DNA of 64,000 nt from contig CALWZK010000005.1 of assembly GCA_944386015.1 (NCBI GenBank), positions 1 through 64,000 of the forward strand. The letters run 5' to 3'. Source of the stretch: an uncultured Faecalibacterium sp. (GTDB lineage Bacteria; Bacillota; Clostridia; Oscillospirales; Ruminococcaceae). Positions 40,760 through 51,913 of this stretch are shown piece by piece. Under the pieces are notes generated by a model. The model made no database searches. It was given only the letters and a program-made list of their open reading frames with translations, and was not told where the DNA came from. The position numbers and the translations under genes were made by a program. Each line of letters starts with the position of its first letter. Positions within the stretch are counted from its first letter, which is position 1.

Positions 40760-42517
40760 TTGAAACAAATGCTTGTCTATCTGAACGGCTACAAAAAGGA
40801 GAGCGTCATCGCCCCCCTGTTCAAAATGCTGGAGGCCTGCTTTGATCTGCTGGTCCCTCTGGTGATGGCCGACATTGTCAACGTGGGCATCGCGGCCCAC
40901 GACCTCCACTATATTCTGATGCGGTGCGGGCTGCTGCTTCTGCTGGCTATGGTGGGCCTGGCCTGCAGCGTCACAGCCCAGTATTTTTCCGCCAAAGCTG
41001 CGGTGGGCTATGCCACCGCCCTCCGCCACGCCCTCTTTGCCCACATCCAGTCCCTGGGCTTTTCCGAGATGGACACCATCGGCACCAGCACCCTCATCAC
41101 CCGGATGACCAGCGACATCAACCTGGTCCAGAGCGGCCTGAACATGTTCCTGCGGCTGTTCCTCCGGAGTCCCTTTGTGGTGGTGGGCGCCATGATCTGC
41201 GCCTTTACCGTCAACGTCCAGGCGGCGCTGATCTTTGTTGTGACCATCCCGGCTTTGTCGGTGGTGGTGTTCACCATCATGGCGGTCACCAACCCCCTCT
41301 ATAAGAAGGTACAGGGCCGGCTGGACAAGGTGCTGGGCCTCACCCGGGAAAACCTCACCGGCGTCCGGGTGGTGCGGGCCTTCGGCAAGGAGGCCAGCGA
41401 AACCGCCCGCTTTGAGCAGACCAACGGGGATCTGACCACCCTCCAGCTGAAGGTGGGCCATCTGTCCGCCCTCACCAATCCCCTGACCTATGTCCTCATC
41501 AACCTGGCCATTGTGGCCCTGCTGTACACCGGCGCCATCGAGATCAACGTGGGCCGGATGGCCTCGGGCGACCTGATCGCCCTGGTGAACTATATGAACC
41601 AGATCCTGGTGGAGCTGGTCAAGCTGGCCAACCTGATTGTCCAGATCAGCAAGGCCCTGGCCAGTGCAGGCCGGGTCCAGGCGGTACTGAACACCAAACC
41701 CGGCATGGCCTTCCCCCAGGTGGTCACCGGCAGCGTCCCCGCCGCTGCGGCCGAGGATGCCGTCAAGTTTGACCATGTGGGCCTGACCTATGCAGGGGCC
41801 GGCGCCCCCAGCCTCACCGGCATCACTTTCACCGCCCGCCGGGGCGAGACCATCGGCGTCATCGGCGGCACCGGCGCAGGCAAATCCAGCCTGGTGAACC
41901 TGATCCCCCGGTTCTATGACGCCACCGACGGCACCGTGGAGCTGTTCGGCCGGCCCGCTGCGGCCTGGCCCCGGGAGATGCTCCGCAGCCGGATCGGCAC
42001 CGTCATGCAGAAGGCCCAGCTGTTCACCGGCACCATCCGCTCCAACCTGCTGTGGGGCAACCGCAGCGCCACCGACGCAGACCTGTGGGCGGCCCTGGAG
42101 ACCGCCCAGGCAGCCGAGTTTGTCCGGTCCAAACCCCTGGGCCTGGACGAGCCGGTGGAGCAGGGCGGCCAGAACTTCTCGGGCGGCCAGCGCCAGCGCC
42201 TGACCATCGCCCGGGCCCTGGTAACCAAGCCTGAAATCCTGATTCTGGACGACAGCGCCAGCGCCCTGGACTTTGCCACCGATGCCGCCCTCCGCAAGGC
42301 CATCGCCGCCCTGCCCGGCAGCATGACGGTGTTCATCGTCAGCCAGCGGGCCGCCAGCCTCCAGCACGCCGACCGGATCCTGGTGCTGGACGACGGCCAC
42401 ATGGTGGGCTGCGGCACCCACAAGGAGCTGCTGGAGCGCTGCCCCGTCTACCAGGAAATCTACGAGAGCCAGTTCAAGAAGCCTTCCGAGCTTGCGAAAG
42501 GAGGCGCCCAGGCATGA
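40760..42517 (+). CDS. Heterodimeric ABC exporter subunit 1 (degenerate ATPase site)
   Basis: The protein of about 585 aa is a membrane domain (about 20-300, six helices) fused to an ABC domain. Walker A is GGTGAGKSS and the signature FSGGQRQR is intact. Walker B is followed by Asp not Glu (LILDDSASALD) and the H-loop is Gln (VSQRAAS), so this half lacks catalytic residues. Its partner has the opposite pattern, as in BmrCD and TM287/288 type exporters. TTG at 40760 with AAAGGAG ten bases upstream is the preferred start; an ATG at 40712 is the alternative. Overlaps subunit 2 by ATGA. Confidence 0.88.
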   Translation: MKQMLVYLNGYKKESVIAPLFKMLEACFDLLVPLVMADIVNVGIAAHDLHYILMRCGLLLLLAMVGLACSVTAQYFSAKAAVGYATALRHALFAHIQSLGFSEMDTIGTSTLITRMTSDINLVQSGLNMFLRLFLRSPFVVVGAMICAFTVNVQAALIFVVTIPALSVVVFTIMAVTNPLYKKVQGRLDKVLGLTRENLTGVRVVRAFGKEASETARFEQTNGDLTTLQLKVGHLSALTNPLTYVLINLAIVALLYTGAIEINVGRMASGDLIALVNYMNQILVELVKLANLIVQISKALASAGRVQAVLNTKPGMAFPQVVTGSVPAAAAEDAVKFDHVGLTYAGAGAPSLTGITFTARRGETIGVIGGTGAGKSSLVNLIPRFYDATDGTVELFGRPAAAWPREMLRSRIGTVMQKAQLFTGTIRSNLLWGNRSATDADLWAALETAQAAEFVRSKPLGLDEPVEQGGQNFSGGQRQRLTIARALVTKPEILILDDSASALDFATDAALRKAIAALPGSMTVFIVSQRAASLQHADRILVLDDGHMVGCGTHKELLERCPVYQEIYESQFKKPSELAKGGAQA

Positions 42518-44313
42518 GCAAACAGAAAGCCAAGAATCCCCTGTCCTCGGAGGAAAGCCGGGAGGCCCTCCGCCGGGTTCTCACCTATATCCGCCCCTAC
42601 GGCTTTTTCGTGGGGGTCAGCCTGGTGGTGGCCGCTGTCAGCGTGGCGGCCCAGCTGTATATCCCGCTGCTGTGCGGCGACGCCATCGACCTGATGATCG
42701 GCCCCGGCCAGGTGGACCGGTCCGGGGTGTGGACCATCATTGTGGAAATCCTCATCGTGATGGCCCTGGCCGCCCTGGCCCAGTGGCTGCTGAGCGTCTG
42801 CAACAACCGGATCACCTTCTCGGTGACCCGGGACCTGCGGAATGACGCCATCCACAAAATCCAGTCCCTGCCCCTGTCCTATCTGGACAGCCACCCCTCT
42901 GGCGACATTGTCAGCCGGATGGTGGCGGATGTGGACACCTTTGCCGACGGCCTGCTGATGGGTTTCACCCAGCTGTTCACCGGCATCCTGACCATCCTGG
43001 GCACCCTGCTGTTCATGTTCCGGGAGAACGTGCTGATCTCCCTGGTGGTGGTGCTGATCACCCCCCTGAGCCTGGTGGTGGCCGGCTTCATCGCCAACCA
43101 CTCCTACGGCTACTTCCACCAGCAGAGCGCCGTCCGGGGCGAGCAGACCGCCCTGGTCAACGAGATGATTGAGGGCCAGAAGGTGGTCCAGGCCTTCGGC
43201 CACGAGGACGAGAGCCTGGCCGCCTTTGACGAGGTGAACCAGCGGCTGGAGGATGTGAGCCTCAAGGCCACCTTCTTCTCCAGCCTCACCAACCCCGCCA
43301 CCCGCTTTGTCAACAACATTGTCTACGCCGGCGTGGGCCTGGTGGGCGCCTTCTATGCCGCTGCCGGCGGCATCACCATCGGCCAGCTCAGCGTGTTCCT
43401 GAGCTACGCCAACCAGTACGCCAAGCCCTTCAACGAGATTTCCGGCGTGGTCACCGAGCTGCAGAACGCCCTGGCCTGCGCCGCCCGTGTCTTTGCCCTG
43501 CTGGACGCCCAGGACCAGATTCCCGAGGCCCCCGGGGCTGTCACCCTCAACCCCGACGGCCGGGTCAAGCTGGAGGACGTTTCCTTCCGCTACCTGCCCG
43601 ACCGTCCCCTGATCGAGCACTTCAGCCTGGACGTCCAGCCCGGCCAGCGGATCGCCATTGTGGGCCCCACCGGCTGCGGCAAAACCACCCTCATCAACCT
43701 GCTGATGCGGTTCTATGATGTGGACGGCGGCAGCATCTCGGTGGCGGGCACCGACATCCGCCAGGCCACCCGGGCCTCCCTGCGGGGCAGCTACGGCATG
43801 GTGCTGCAGGACACCTGGCTGCGGGCCGGCACCGTCCGGGAGAACATCGCCTACGGCAAGCCCGACGCCACCAATGAGGAGATCATCGCCGCCGCCAAGG
43901 CCGCCCACGCCCACAGCTTCATCTGCCGCCTGCCCCAGGGCTATGACACCGTCCTGGCCGAAAACGGCGGCAACATCAGCCAGGGTCAGAAGCAGCTGCT
44001 GTGCATCGCCCGCGTGATGCTCTGCCTGCCCCCCATGCTGATCCTGGACGAGGCCACCAGCTCCATCGACACTCGCACCGAGGTGCGGATTCAGAAGGCC
44101 TTTGCCCGGATGATGGAGGGCCGCACCAGCTTCATCGTGGCCCACCGGCTGTCCACCATTCGGGAAGCCGATGTGATCCTGGTGATGCGGGACGGCAAGA
44201 TCATCGAGCAGGGCACCCACGATTCCCTGCTGGCCCAGAACGGCTTCTACGCCAAGCTGTACAACAGCCAGTTTGAGGGCGTGGACTCCGACGGCGCCCC
44301 CGCTGCCCATTAA
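42514..44313 (+). CDS. Heterodimeric ABC exporter subunit 2 (catalytic ATPase site)
   Basis: The 599-aa protein has a six-helix membrane domain (DSHPSGDIVSRMVADVDTFADG in the first cytoplasmic helix region) and an ABC domain with Walker A GPTGCGKTT, Walker B LILDEATSSID and H-loop VAHRLST all canonical. The signature is degenerate (ISQGQKQL). With subunit 1 this gives one active and one inactive nucleotide site. Likely a drug or lipid exporter; the substrate is unknown. A terminator follows. Confidence 0.92.
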   Translation: MSKQKAKNPLSSEESREALRRVLTYIRPYGFFVGVSLVVAAVSVAAQLYIPLLCGDAIDLMIGPGQVDRSGVWTIIVEILIVMALAALAQWLLSVCNNRITFSVTRDLRNDAIHKIQSLPLSYLDSHPSGDIVSRMVADVDTFADGLLMGFTQLFTGILTILGTLLFMFRENVLISLVVVLITPLSLVVAGFIANHSYGYFHQQSAVRGEQTALVNEMIEGQKVVQAFGHEDESLAAFDEVNQRLEDVSLKATFFSSLTNPATRFVNNIVYAGVGLVGAFYAAAGGITIGQLSVFLSYANQYAKPFNEISGVVTELQNALACAARVFALLDAQDQIPEAPGAVTLNPDGRVKLEDVSFRYLPDRPLIEHFSLDVQPGQRIAIVGPTGCGKTTLINLLMRFYDVDGGSISVAGTDIRQATRASLRGSYGMVLQDTWLRAGTVRENIAYGKPDATNEEIIAAAKAAHAHSFICRLPQGYDTVLAENGGNISQGQKQLLCIARVMLCLPPMLILDEATSSIDTRTEVRIQKAFARMMEGRTSFIVAHRLSTIREADVILVMRDGKIIEQGTHDSLLAQNGFYAKLYNSQFEGVDSDGAPAAH

Positions 44314-44319
44314 TTCCCC

Positions 44320-44351
44320 CGCCTCTGGATGCAACGGTCCAGGGGCGTTTT
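44320..44351 (+). terminator. Rho-independent terminator
   Basis: CGCCTCTGGA pairs with TCCAGGGGCG (one mismatch) and TTTTTG follows. Confidence 0.8.
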
Positions 44352-44461
44352 TGTTTTCATATTTTTAACAGTTTATCCATTCCGGTGCCGTATCCGGAAG
44401 CTACACTAATACTGTCCCAAAAAGTACGATTCCGTACAATTATCCAGAGGAGAGACCTTTT

Positions 44462-46288
44462 ATGAAAGAAGTCAAAAGTCCCAAAAAGCCTCTGATCTAC
44501 TACTATGGCCTGGTGCTGGTCATCCTGTTCCTGTTCAATCTGTTTGCCCCCTCCTTCCTGGGGCGGCCCCAGATTGACGATGTGGACTACGGCACCTTCA
44601 TGGATATGATCGACGACCAGGACATCGGTCAGGTAGAGATCACCGACACCGAAATCACCTTCACCAACAAGGATGGCACCAAGCTCTACCAAACCGGGGC
44701 CATGTATGACCCCACCCTGGCCCAGCGGCTTCACGACGCCGGCGCCGTCTTTTCCAGCGATGTGGGGGACGAGGGTTCCCCCATCCTCAGCTTCCTGCTG
44801 TCCTTTGTGCTGCCCCTGGCCATCTTCATCGGCCTGGGCCAGTACATGAGCAAAAAGATGATGGAGCAGATGGGCGGCAAAAACGCCATGTCCTTCGGAA
44901 TGGGCAAGAGCAACGCCCGGGTCTATGTGCAGTCCTCCGACGGCATCCGCTTTGACGATGTGGCCGGCGAGGACGAGGCCAAGGAAAACCTGGCCGAAAT
45001 CGTGGACTATCTCCACAACCCCAAGAAATACACCGATGTGGGCGCCTCGATGCCCAAGGGCGTTCTGCTGGTGGGCCCTCCGGGCACCGGCAAGACCATG
45101 CTGGCCAAGGCTGTGGCCGGCGAGGCGGGGGTCCCCTTCTTCTCCATCTCGGGCTCCGAGTTTGTGGAGATGTTTGTGGGCATGGGCGCTTCCAAGGTCC
45201 GTGACCTGTTCAAGCAGGCCAAGGAGAAAGCCCCCTGCATTGTGTTCATCGACGAGATCGACGCCATCGGCAAAAAGCGTGACGGCCAGCTCAGCACCAA
45301 CGACGAGCGGGAGCAGACCCTCAACCAGCTGCTGACCGAGATGGACGGCTTTGAGGGGAACAACGGCGTCATCATTCTGGCCGCCACCAACCGCCCCGAA
45401 TCCCTGGACCCCGCCCTGACCCGTCCCGGCCGGTTTGACCGGCGGGTGCCGGTGGAGCTGCCCGACCTGGCGGGCCGGGAAGCCATCCTGAAGGTCCACG
45501 CCCGGAAGATCCGCACCGCCCCCGATGTGGACTTCCACACCATCGCCCGGATGGCTGCCGGCACTTCGGGCGCCGAGCTGGCCAACATCATCAATGAGGC
45601 CGCCCTGCGGGCGGTGCGGGCCGGCCGGACCACCGTCTGTGAGGCCGACCTGGAGGAGAGCATCGAGGTGGTCATCGCCGGCTATCAGAAAAAGCACGCC
45701 ATCCTGTCCGACCAGGAGAAGCAGGTGGTGGCCTACCACGAGATCGGCCACGCCCTGGTGGCGGCCAAACAGTCTCACTCGGCGCCGGTCCAGAAGATTA
45801 CCATCATCCCCCGCACCTCGGGTGCCCTGGGCTACACCATGCAGGTGGAGCAGAACGACAAGAACCTGCTGACCAAAGAGGAGCTGGAAAACAAGATCGC
45901 CACCCTCACCGGCGGCCGGGCCGCCGAGGAAGTGGTGTTCGGCCAGATCACCACCGGCGCCTCCAACGACATCGAGCAGGCCACCAAGCTGGCCCGGGCC
46001 ATGATCACCCGCTACGGCATGAACGACGACTTCGACATGGTGGCCTTTGAGACGGTGACCAACCAGTATCTGGGCGGGGACACCTCTCTGGCCTGCTCGG
46101 CCGAGACCCAGCAGGCCATTGACCAGAAGGTCATCGCCCTGGTCAAGCGGGAGCACGCCAAGGCCCGGAAGATCCTGGAGGACAACCGGGCAGCCCTGGA
46201 CCGGCTGGCCCAGTACCTGTACGAAAAAGAGACCATCACCGGCGAAGAATTCATGCAGCTTCTGGCGGAAGGGGGCGCACAGTCATGA
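44462..46288 (+). CDS. ftsH: ATP-dependent zinc metalloprotease FtsH
   Basis: The 608-aa protein has two membrane helices (about 11-29 and 108-126) around a small external domain, an AAA domain with Walker A GPPGTGKT (205-212), Walker [12 protein letters not shown], and arginine fingers RPGRFDRR (321-328), and the zinc site HEIGH (426-430) with the third ligand in a later Asp (SNDIEQAT). It degrades membrane and regulatory proteins. GAGGAGAG precedes the ATG. A short palindrome GTACG-ATTC-CGTAC lies about 30 bp upstream. The stop overlaps the DUF308 gene by ATGA. Confidence 0.96.
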   Translation: MKEVKSPKKPLIYYYGLVLVILFLFNLFAPSFLGRPQIDDVDYGTFMDMIDDQDIGQVEITDTEITFTNKDGTKLYQTGAMYDPTLAQRLHDAGAVFSSDVGDEGSPILSFLLSFVLPLAIFIGLGQYMSKKMMEQMGGKNAMSFGMGKSNARVYVQSSDGIRFDDVAGEDEAKENLAEIVDYLHNPKKYTDVGASMPKGVLLVGPPGTGKTMLAKAVAGEAGVPFFSISGSEFVEMFVGMGASKVRDLFKQAKEKAPCIVFIDEIDAIGKKRDGQLSTNDEREQTLNQLLTEMDGFEGNNGVIILAATNRPESLDPALTRPGRFDRRVPVELPDLAGREAILKVHARKIRTAPDVDFHTIARMAAGTSGAELANIINEAALRAVRAGRTTVCEADLEESIEVVIAGYQKKHAILSDQEKQVVAYHEIGHALVAAKQSHSAPVQKITIIPRTSGALGYTMQVEQNDKNLLTKEELENKIATLTGGRAAEEVVFGQITTGASNDIEQATKLARAMITRYGMNDDFDMVAFETVTNQYLGGDTSLACSAETQQAIDQKVIALVKREHAKARKILEDNRAALDRLAQYLYEKETITGEEFMQLLAEGGAQS

Positions 46289-46827
46289 GAGGTCGTTCCG
46301 GTTTTGGCTGGAGCCAGTTTTTGATGGGGGTCTGCCTGATCCTGCTGGGCGCCTTCACCTGCCTGCGGCCGGGCAGCATCTTCTCGGGCATCGGGGTGAT
46401 CTACGGCATCGCCGCCGTCATCACCGGCATCTGTGACATTGTGATCTACATCAAGGAGGCACGGTTCATCGGCTTCGGCCCCGGCATCTCCCTGCTGGCC
46501 GGCATCCTCAGCATCATGACCGGCATTGCCCTGCTGGCCTACCCCGGCATTGCCCAGTGGATCGTCTCGATCCTGTTCCCCTTGTGGTTTATGGCCCACT
46601 GCATCTCCCGGCTTGCCCATCTGGAAATCATCCGGATGATGGCCGGCGGCTTTTACTACACCTTCTCCCTAGTGGTGAACATCCTGGGACTGGTGCTGGG
46701 AATCCTGATGCTGTTCCAGCCCTTCATCGCCCTGTTCACCGTGGGCTACATGGTGGGCTTTGTGCTGATCGCCTTCGGCATCGACTGCATCCTGATGGCC
46801 TTCACCGACCTGGGCTCCCGCTGGTAA
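46285..46827 (+). CDS. DUF308 (HdeD-like) membrane protein
   Basis: The 180-aa protein has six hydrophobic helices arranged as pairs with repeated G-x-x-x-L and P-G patterns (LLGAFTCLRPGSIFSGIGVIYG; LLAYPGIAQWIVS; MLFQPFIALFTVGYMVG), typical of DUF308/HdeD proteins. E. coli HdeD is involved in acid tolerance; function here is unknown. Translational coupling with ftsH suggests a partner or substrate of that protease. Confidence 0.8.
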   Translation: MRGRSGFGWSQFLMGVCLILLGAFTCLRPGSIFSGIGVIYGIAAVITGICDIVIYIKEARFIGFGPGISLLAGILSIMTGIALLAYPGIAQWIVSILFPLWFMAHCISRLAHLEIIRMMAGGFYYTFSLVVNILGLVLGILMLFQPFIALFTVGYMVGFVLIAFGIDCILMAFTDLGSRW

Positions 46828-46882
46828 CAGGGCCTTTGGTCGGGTACCTCAAAATTTTGTCCGAAAAATTTGCAAAACCCTG

Positions 46883-46911
46883 TTGACAACCCTCTGCTTT
46901 TGCGCTATAAT
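46883..46911 (+). promoter_or_regulatory. Promoter of tRNA-Leu(CAG)
   Basis: Perfect TTGACA (46883-46888), 17 bp, perfect TATAAT (46906-46911), 37 bp before the tRNA. Confidence 0.9.
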
Positions 46912-46948
46912 AGCAAACGTTCCGGGTGACCGGACGCCAAGTGAATAA

Positions 46949-47035
46949 GCGGATATGGCGGAATTGGCAGACGCGTTAGATTCAGGTTCTAATCGGGGCA
47001 ACTCGGTGGAGGTTCAAGTCCTCTTATCCGCACCA
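46949..47035 (+). tRNA. tRNA-Leu(CAG), complete
   Basis: The 87-nt gene includes an encoded CCA. Acceptor GCGGATA pairs with TATCCGC; the anticodon stem TTAGA/TCTAA encloses TTCAGGT with anticodon CAG; there is a long class II variable arm (CGGGGCAACTCGG region); the T arm is GGTTCAAGTCC. Its first 71 nt are identical to the inverted copy at 1-71. Confidence 0.98.
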
Positions 47036-47044
47036 AGGCAAAGA

Positions 47045-47082
47045 AAATCCGAACTTTTCATCTGAAAAGTTCGGATTTTTTG
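47045..47082 (+). terminator. tRNA terminator, possibly bidirectional
   Basis: AAATCCGAACTTTTC and GAAAAGTTCGGATTT form a 15-bp stem followed by TTTTTG; the reverse strand also has a run of T after the stem, which can serve the AraC gene. Confidence 0.9.
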
Positions 47083-47120
47083 TATTCCTTCTTGTTTTTC
47101 TGCCGGTAAACTCTTATTCT

Positions 47121-48311
47121 TTAAATGTGGTGGCTGTGACGGTAGGCCAGGGGAGTCTGGCCATAGGCCCGCTTGAACAGCTTGATGAAGTAGTTGGTGT
47201 CCAGAATCCCTACCTGAGCCGACACCTGATTCACCGGCAGCCGAGTCTCGGACAGCAGCCGGGCGGCCTCCCGCATCCGCACCTCGTTCAGGTACACCAC
47301 CGGGGGTTTGCCGGTCTCCTTGCGGAACTGGCTGGTGAGCCAGGTGGGGCTGACATCCAGCTCCTCCGCCATCTCCTGGATGGTGATGTGCTCGGCGTAG
47401 TGGTGCTCCAGCTGGTAAATGGCACTGAGCACCAGACTGCTGTAACTGTGATCCCTCCGCTCCCGGATGGCCTGGCAATAGGCCCGGATGATCCGTATAT
47501 GCTCGGCATCAATTTCATCGATGCTCCTGGCGGTCCTGATCCGCTCCCGGCTCTCCCCTGACAACAGGTCATTCACCAGGGCCGGGATCCCGGCTTCTGC
47601 TGCCGCCAGCCGGATGGTGGTGCGGTTGACCGCTGCCGACATCCGTGCCACTTCCAGATTCTGGCCCAGCTGCTTGGTGAAGTCCACCGCATGGTGAAGC
47701 TCCCGCCAGGTGTGAATGGCCGCATTGACATCCCCACGGCGGATATAGTCCATGAACAGGCTTTCCAGCTGGTAGCGCTTGTTCACCTGCTCAGCATAGA
47801 GCCGCCGGGGCTGCAGTCCCCCAGGCTCCTCCCGCTTGCCGCTCCCCAGCTCCAGACGCCGGACGCTGCTCAAGCTTCCGCCCAGTCCCAGAGCCCGGGC
47901 CAGGCTGCGGGCCAGATGCAGCAGGTTGGATTCCGGCTGCACCGGGCACATACCCCGGCGGATCAGCAAATCCTCCGCTGTCAGATCTCGCAGGCTGTTC
48001 TGCTGCAGCAGGGTCCGGCAATCGCTGAGAGAGAAGAAGTCGGTGCAGAAAGGGCCGATGCCCACCGGCACATCCTGCAGCCGGAAAAACAGGTATCGCA
48101 CCCGGAACAAATCCACCAAACACAGAATCTCTCCCTCGGGCAGAGAGTCCAGCATCCGGCTGAACTGCTGGGGAAGCAGATAGGTCTGGGCCGGGTGGAA
48201 CTGGTTGCGGGTGCAGAAGGCGGACTGCTGAATCAGGCCGTCCAGGGGGGTGATATCCACCCCCAAAATGTCCTGTGCCAGCCGGCAGCAGGAATCGAGA
48301 TCCATCGCCAT
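47121..48311 (-). CDS. AraC-family regulator, probable activator of the PTS-glucuronidase genes
   Basis: The 396-aa protein has a long N-terminal region of unknown fold (residues 1 to about 290) and a C-terminal AraC double helix-turn-helix (YAEHITIQEMAEELDVSPTWLTSQFRKETG ..., then VNQVSAQVGILDTNYFIKLFKRAYGQTP). The first arm has MAEELDVSPTWL, the second the typical Y-F-x-K-x-F-K. AGGAGAA precedes the ATG. It is divergent from a PTS transporter and beta-glucuronidase, with a perfect inverted repeat between, so it likely senses a beta-glucoside or glucuronide. Confidence 0.88.
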   Translation of the reverse strand: MAMDLDSCCRLAQDILGVDITPLDGLIQQSAFCTRNQFHPAQTYLLPQQFSRMLDSLPEGEILCLVDLFRVRYLFFRLQDVPVGIGPFCTDFFSLSDCRTLLQQNSLRDLTAEDLLIRRGMCPVQPESNLLHLARSLARALGLGGSLSSVRRLELGSGKREEPGGLQPRRLYAEQVNKRYQLESLFMDYIRRGDVNAAIHTWRELHHAVDFTKQLGQNLEVARMSAAVNRTTIRLAAAEAGIPALVNDLLSGESRERIRTARSIDEIDAEHIRIIRAYCQAIRERRDHSYSSLVLSAIYQLEHHYAEHITIQEMAEELDVSPTWLTSQFRKETGKPPVVYLNEVRMREAARLLSETRLPVNQVSAQVGILDTNYFIKLFKRAYGQTPLAYRHSHHI

Positions 48312-48316
48312 GTTGA

Positions 48317-49879
<1,563 letters not shown>

Positions 49880-49895
49880 TTTTTCCCTGTCTTGA

Positions 49896-49929
49896 CCCTG
49901 CGGCAGCAGAATGTGCCGCGGGGTTTTTT
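49896..49929 (+). terminator. Hairpin between PTS gene and glucuronidase
   Basis: CCCTGCGGCA pairs with TGCCGCGGGG and TTTTTTG follows. It probably terminates partly, so glucuronidase would be made from read-through or lie under a promoter not seen here. Confidence 0.7.
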
Positions 49930-49956
49930 GAATCAGCAAAAGGAGGAATCATCTCT

Positions 49957-51765
49957 ATGAACCTTTCGCCCCTGTATCCTGTCCAGAACCCGGCCCGCTC
50001 TGTCCAGTCCCTGGACGGTCTGTGGCGTTTTGCCTTCGACCCCAAGGCTGAGGGTGAGGCCGCTGGCTGGACCAAGGCCCTGCCCCACCCCATCTCGATG
50101 CCGGTGCCGGCCAGCTTTTCCGATTTCTTCACCACCCATGAAGAGCGGGACTATGTCGGCGATTTCTGGTATGAGACCGACTTCTTCCTGCCCCAGCAGT
50201 TCCCTGAGAAGGTGTATGTCCGCTTCGGCAGCGTGACCCACCGGGCTGTGATCTACTGCAACGGGGTGGAGGTGGCCCGCCACGAAGGCGGTTTCCTGCC
50301 CATCCTGGCGGATATCACCGCCGCTGCCCGCCGGGGCCAGAACAACCGGATCACCGTCCGGGCCAACAACGAGCTGAGCGAGAGCACCCTGCCCTGCGGC
50401 ACCCAGAAGGTGCTGGCCGGCGGCCGCAAGATCAGCAAGCCCTACTTTGACTTCTACAACTACTCCGGCATCCAGCGCAGCGTCTGGCTGGTGGGGACCC
50501 CCGCCGAGGCCATCACCGACTACAGCCTCTCCTATGAGCTGGAAGGCGCTGATGCACTGGTTCACTACACGGTGGAAGGGGGCGGCAGCCGGCCCATCCA
50601 TGTGTCCATGGTGGATGCCGAGGGCAATACCGTGGCCCAGGGCAACGGCTCTACCGGCACCCTCCGGGTGACCAATGCCCACCTGTGGCAGGTTCGGAAT
50701 GCCTACCTCTATCGCTTTGTGATCGAGGCTGGCGAAGGCTACGACCGCTATGAGGAAAAAGTGGGCATCCGCACCGTCAAGATCGACGGCACCCACATCC
50801 TGATCAACGGCAAGCCGGTGTATCTGAAGGGCTTCGGCAAGCACGAGGACTTCGATATCATCGGCCGCGGCTTCAGCTGGGCAGTGGCCAAGCGGGATTT
50901 CGAGTGTATGAAGTGGACCGGCGCCAACTGCTTCCGCACCAGCCACTATCCTTACGCTGAGGAGTGGTACCAGATGGCCGACGAAGAGGGCTTCCTCATC
51001 ATTGACGAGGTGCCCGCCGTGGGCATGATGCGCTCCACCCACAACTTTGCCGCCGCCGGCACCGGCCAGTACACCTACTTCTTCGAGACCCCCACCGTCC
51101 CCGAGCTGCTGAAAAACCACAAGCAGCAGGTATCCGAGATGATGGCCCGGGACAAAAATCACGCCTGTGTCATCGCCTGGAGCCTGTTCAACGAGCCCGA
51201 AACCACCAGCGAATACGCCCGGAATTATTTCAGCGAGGTCTTTGCCCACGCCCGGGCGCTGGACCCCCAGCACCGGCCCCTCACCGGTGCCTTCGAGAAG
51301 AACAGCGCCCCCGACAAGTGCCGCTGCTATGACCTGTGCGACATGATTTGCCTCAACCGGTATTACGGCTGGTACATCAGCGGCGGCCCCGAAATTGAGG
51401 AAGCCGAGGAGAAGTTCCGGGCCGAGATGGACAAGTGGGCCGCCAAGAAGCTGAACGTCCCCTTTGTCTTCACCGAGTTTGGCACCGACACCCTGGCCAC
51501 CGAGCACAAGCTGCCCAGCGTCATGTGGAGCCAGGAATACCAGGATGAATACCTGGAGCGGAACTTCGGAGTATTTGACAGCTACGACTTTGTCCAGGGT
51601 GAGCTGGTGTGGAACTTCGCCGACTTCCAGACCACCGAGGGCATCATGCGGGTGAATGGCAACAAGAAGGGCATCTTTACCCGCCAGCGCCAGCCCAAGG
51701 ATGCAGCCTTTGTCTTCAAACGCCGCTGGGAATCCCTGCCTGAGGACTACAAGGGCAACAACTGA
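49957..51765 (+). CDS. uidA: Beta-glucuronidase (GH2)
   Basis: The 602-aa protein has the GH2 sugar-binding, immunoglobulin-like and TIM-barrel domains in order. The acid/base is Glu413 (WSLFNEPE) and the nucleophile Glu507 (FVFTEFGTDT). The glucuronate-recognising N-x-K motif is NGNKKGIF (569-571), which separates true glucuronidases from beta-galactosidases. The loop after VPAVGMM (about 358-385) is an insert at the place of the loop 1 of gut enzymes that act on small drug glucuronides. No signal peptide, so cytosolic. AAAGGAGG precedes the ATG. Its product glucuronate feeds uxaC at 15774. Confidence 0.94.
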   Translation: MNLSPLYPVQNPARSVQSLDGLWRFAFDPKAEGEAAGWTKALPHPISMPVPASFSDFFTTHEERDYVGDFWYETDFFLPQQFPEKVYVRFGSVTHRAVIYCNGVEVARHEGGFLPILADITAAARRGQNNRITVRANNELSESTLPCGTQKVLAGGRKISKPYFDFYNYSGIQRSVWLVGTPAEAITDYSLSYELEGADALVHYTVEGGGSRPIHVSMVDAEGNTVAQGNGSTGTLRVTNAHLWQVRNAYLYRFVIEAGEGYDRYEEKVGIRTVKIDGTHILINGKPVYLKGFGKHEDFDIIGRGFSWAVAKRDFECMKWTGANCFRTSHYPYAEEWYQMADEEGFLIIDEVPAVGMMRSTHNFAAAGTGQYTYFFETPTVPELLKNHKQQVSEMMARDKNHACVIAWSLFNEPETTSEYARNYFSEVFAHARALDPQHRPLTGAFEKNSAPDKCRCYDLCDMICLNRYYGWYISGGPEIEEAEEKFRAEMDKWAAKKLNVPFVFTEFGTDTLATEHKLPSVMWSQEYQDEYLERNFGVFDSYDFVQGELVWNFADFQTTEGIMRVNGNKKGIFTRQRQPKDAAFVFKRRWESLPEDYKGNN

Positions 51766-51778
51766 TTTTCTGCCGCTG

Positions 51779-51815
51779 GAGCCTGCGCTCTCTCCCAAGA
51801 GCGCGGGCTCTTTTT
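51779..51815 (+). terminator. Terminator of beta-glucuronidase
   Basis: GAGCCTGCGCTCT pairs with AGAGCGCGGGCTC (one mismatch), followed by TTTTTG. Confidence 0.85.
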
Positions 51816-51913
51816 GTCTGCCCGTCCGGCTTGATTTGCGGGGGCCGGTCCGGTAGAATAGGGGAAGACAACATGGCGCCGGCACCGGCCGGCGGGAAAG
51901 GCGGGGCCCATTC

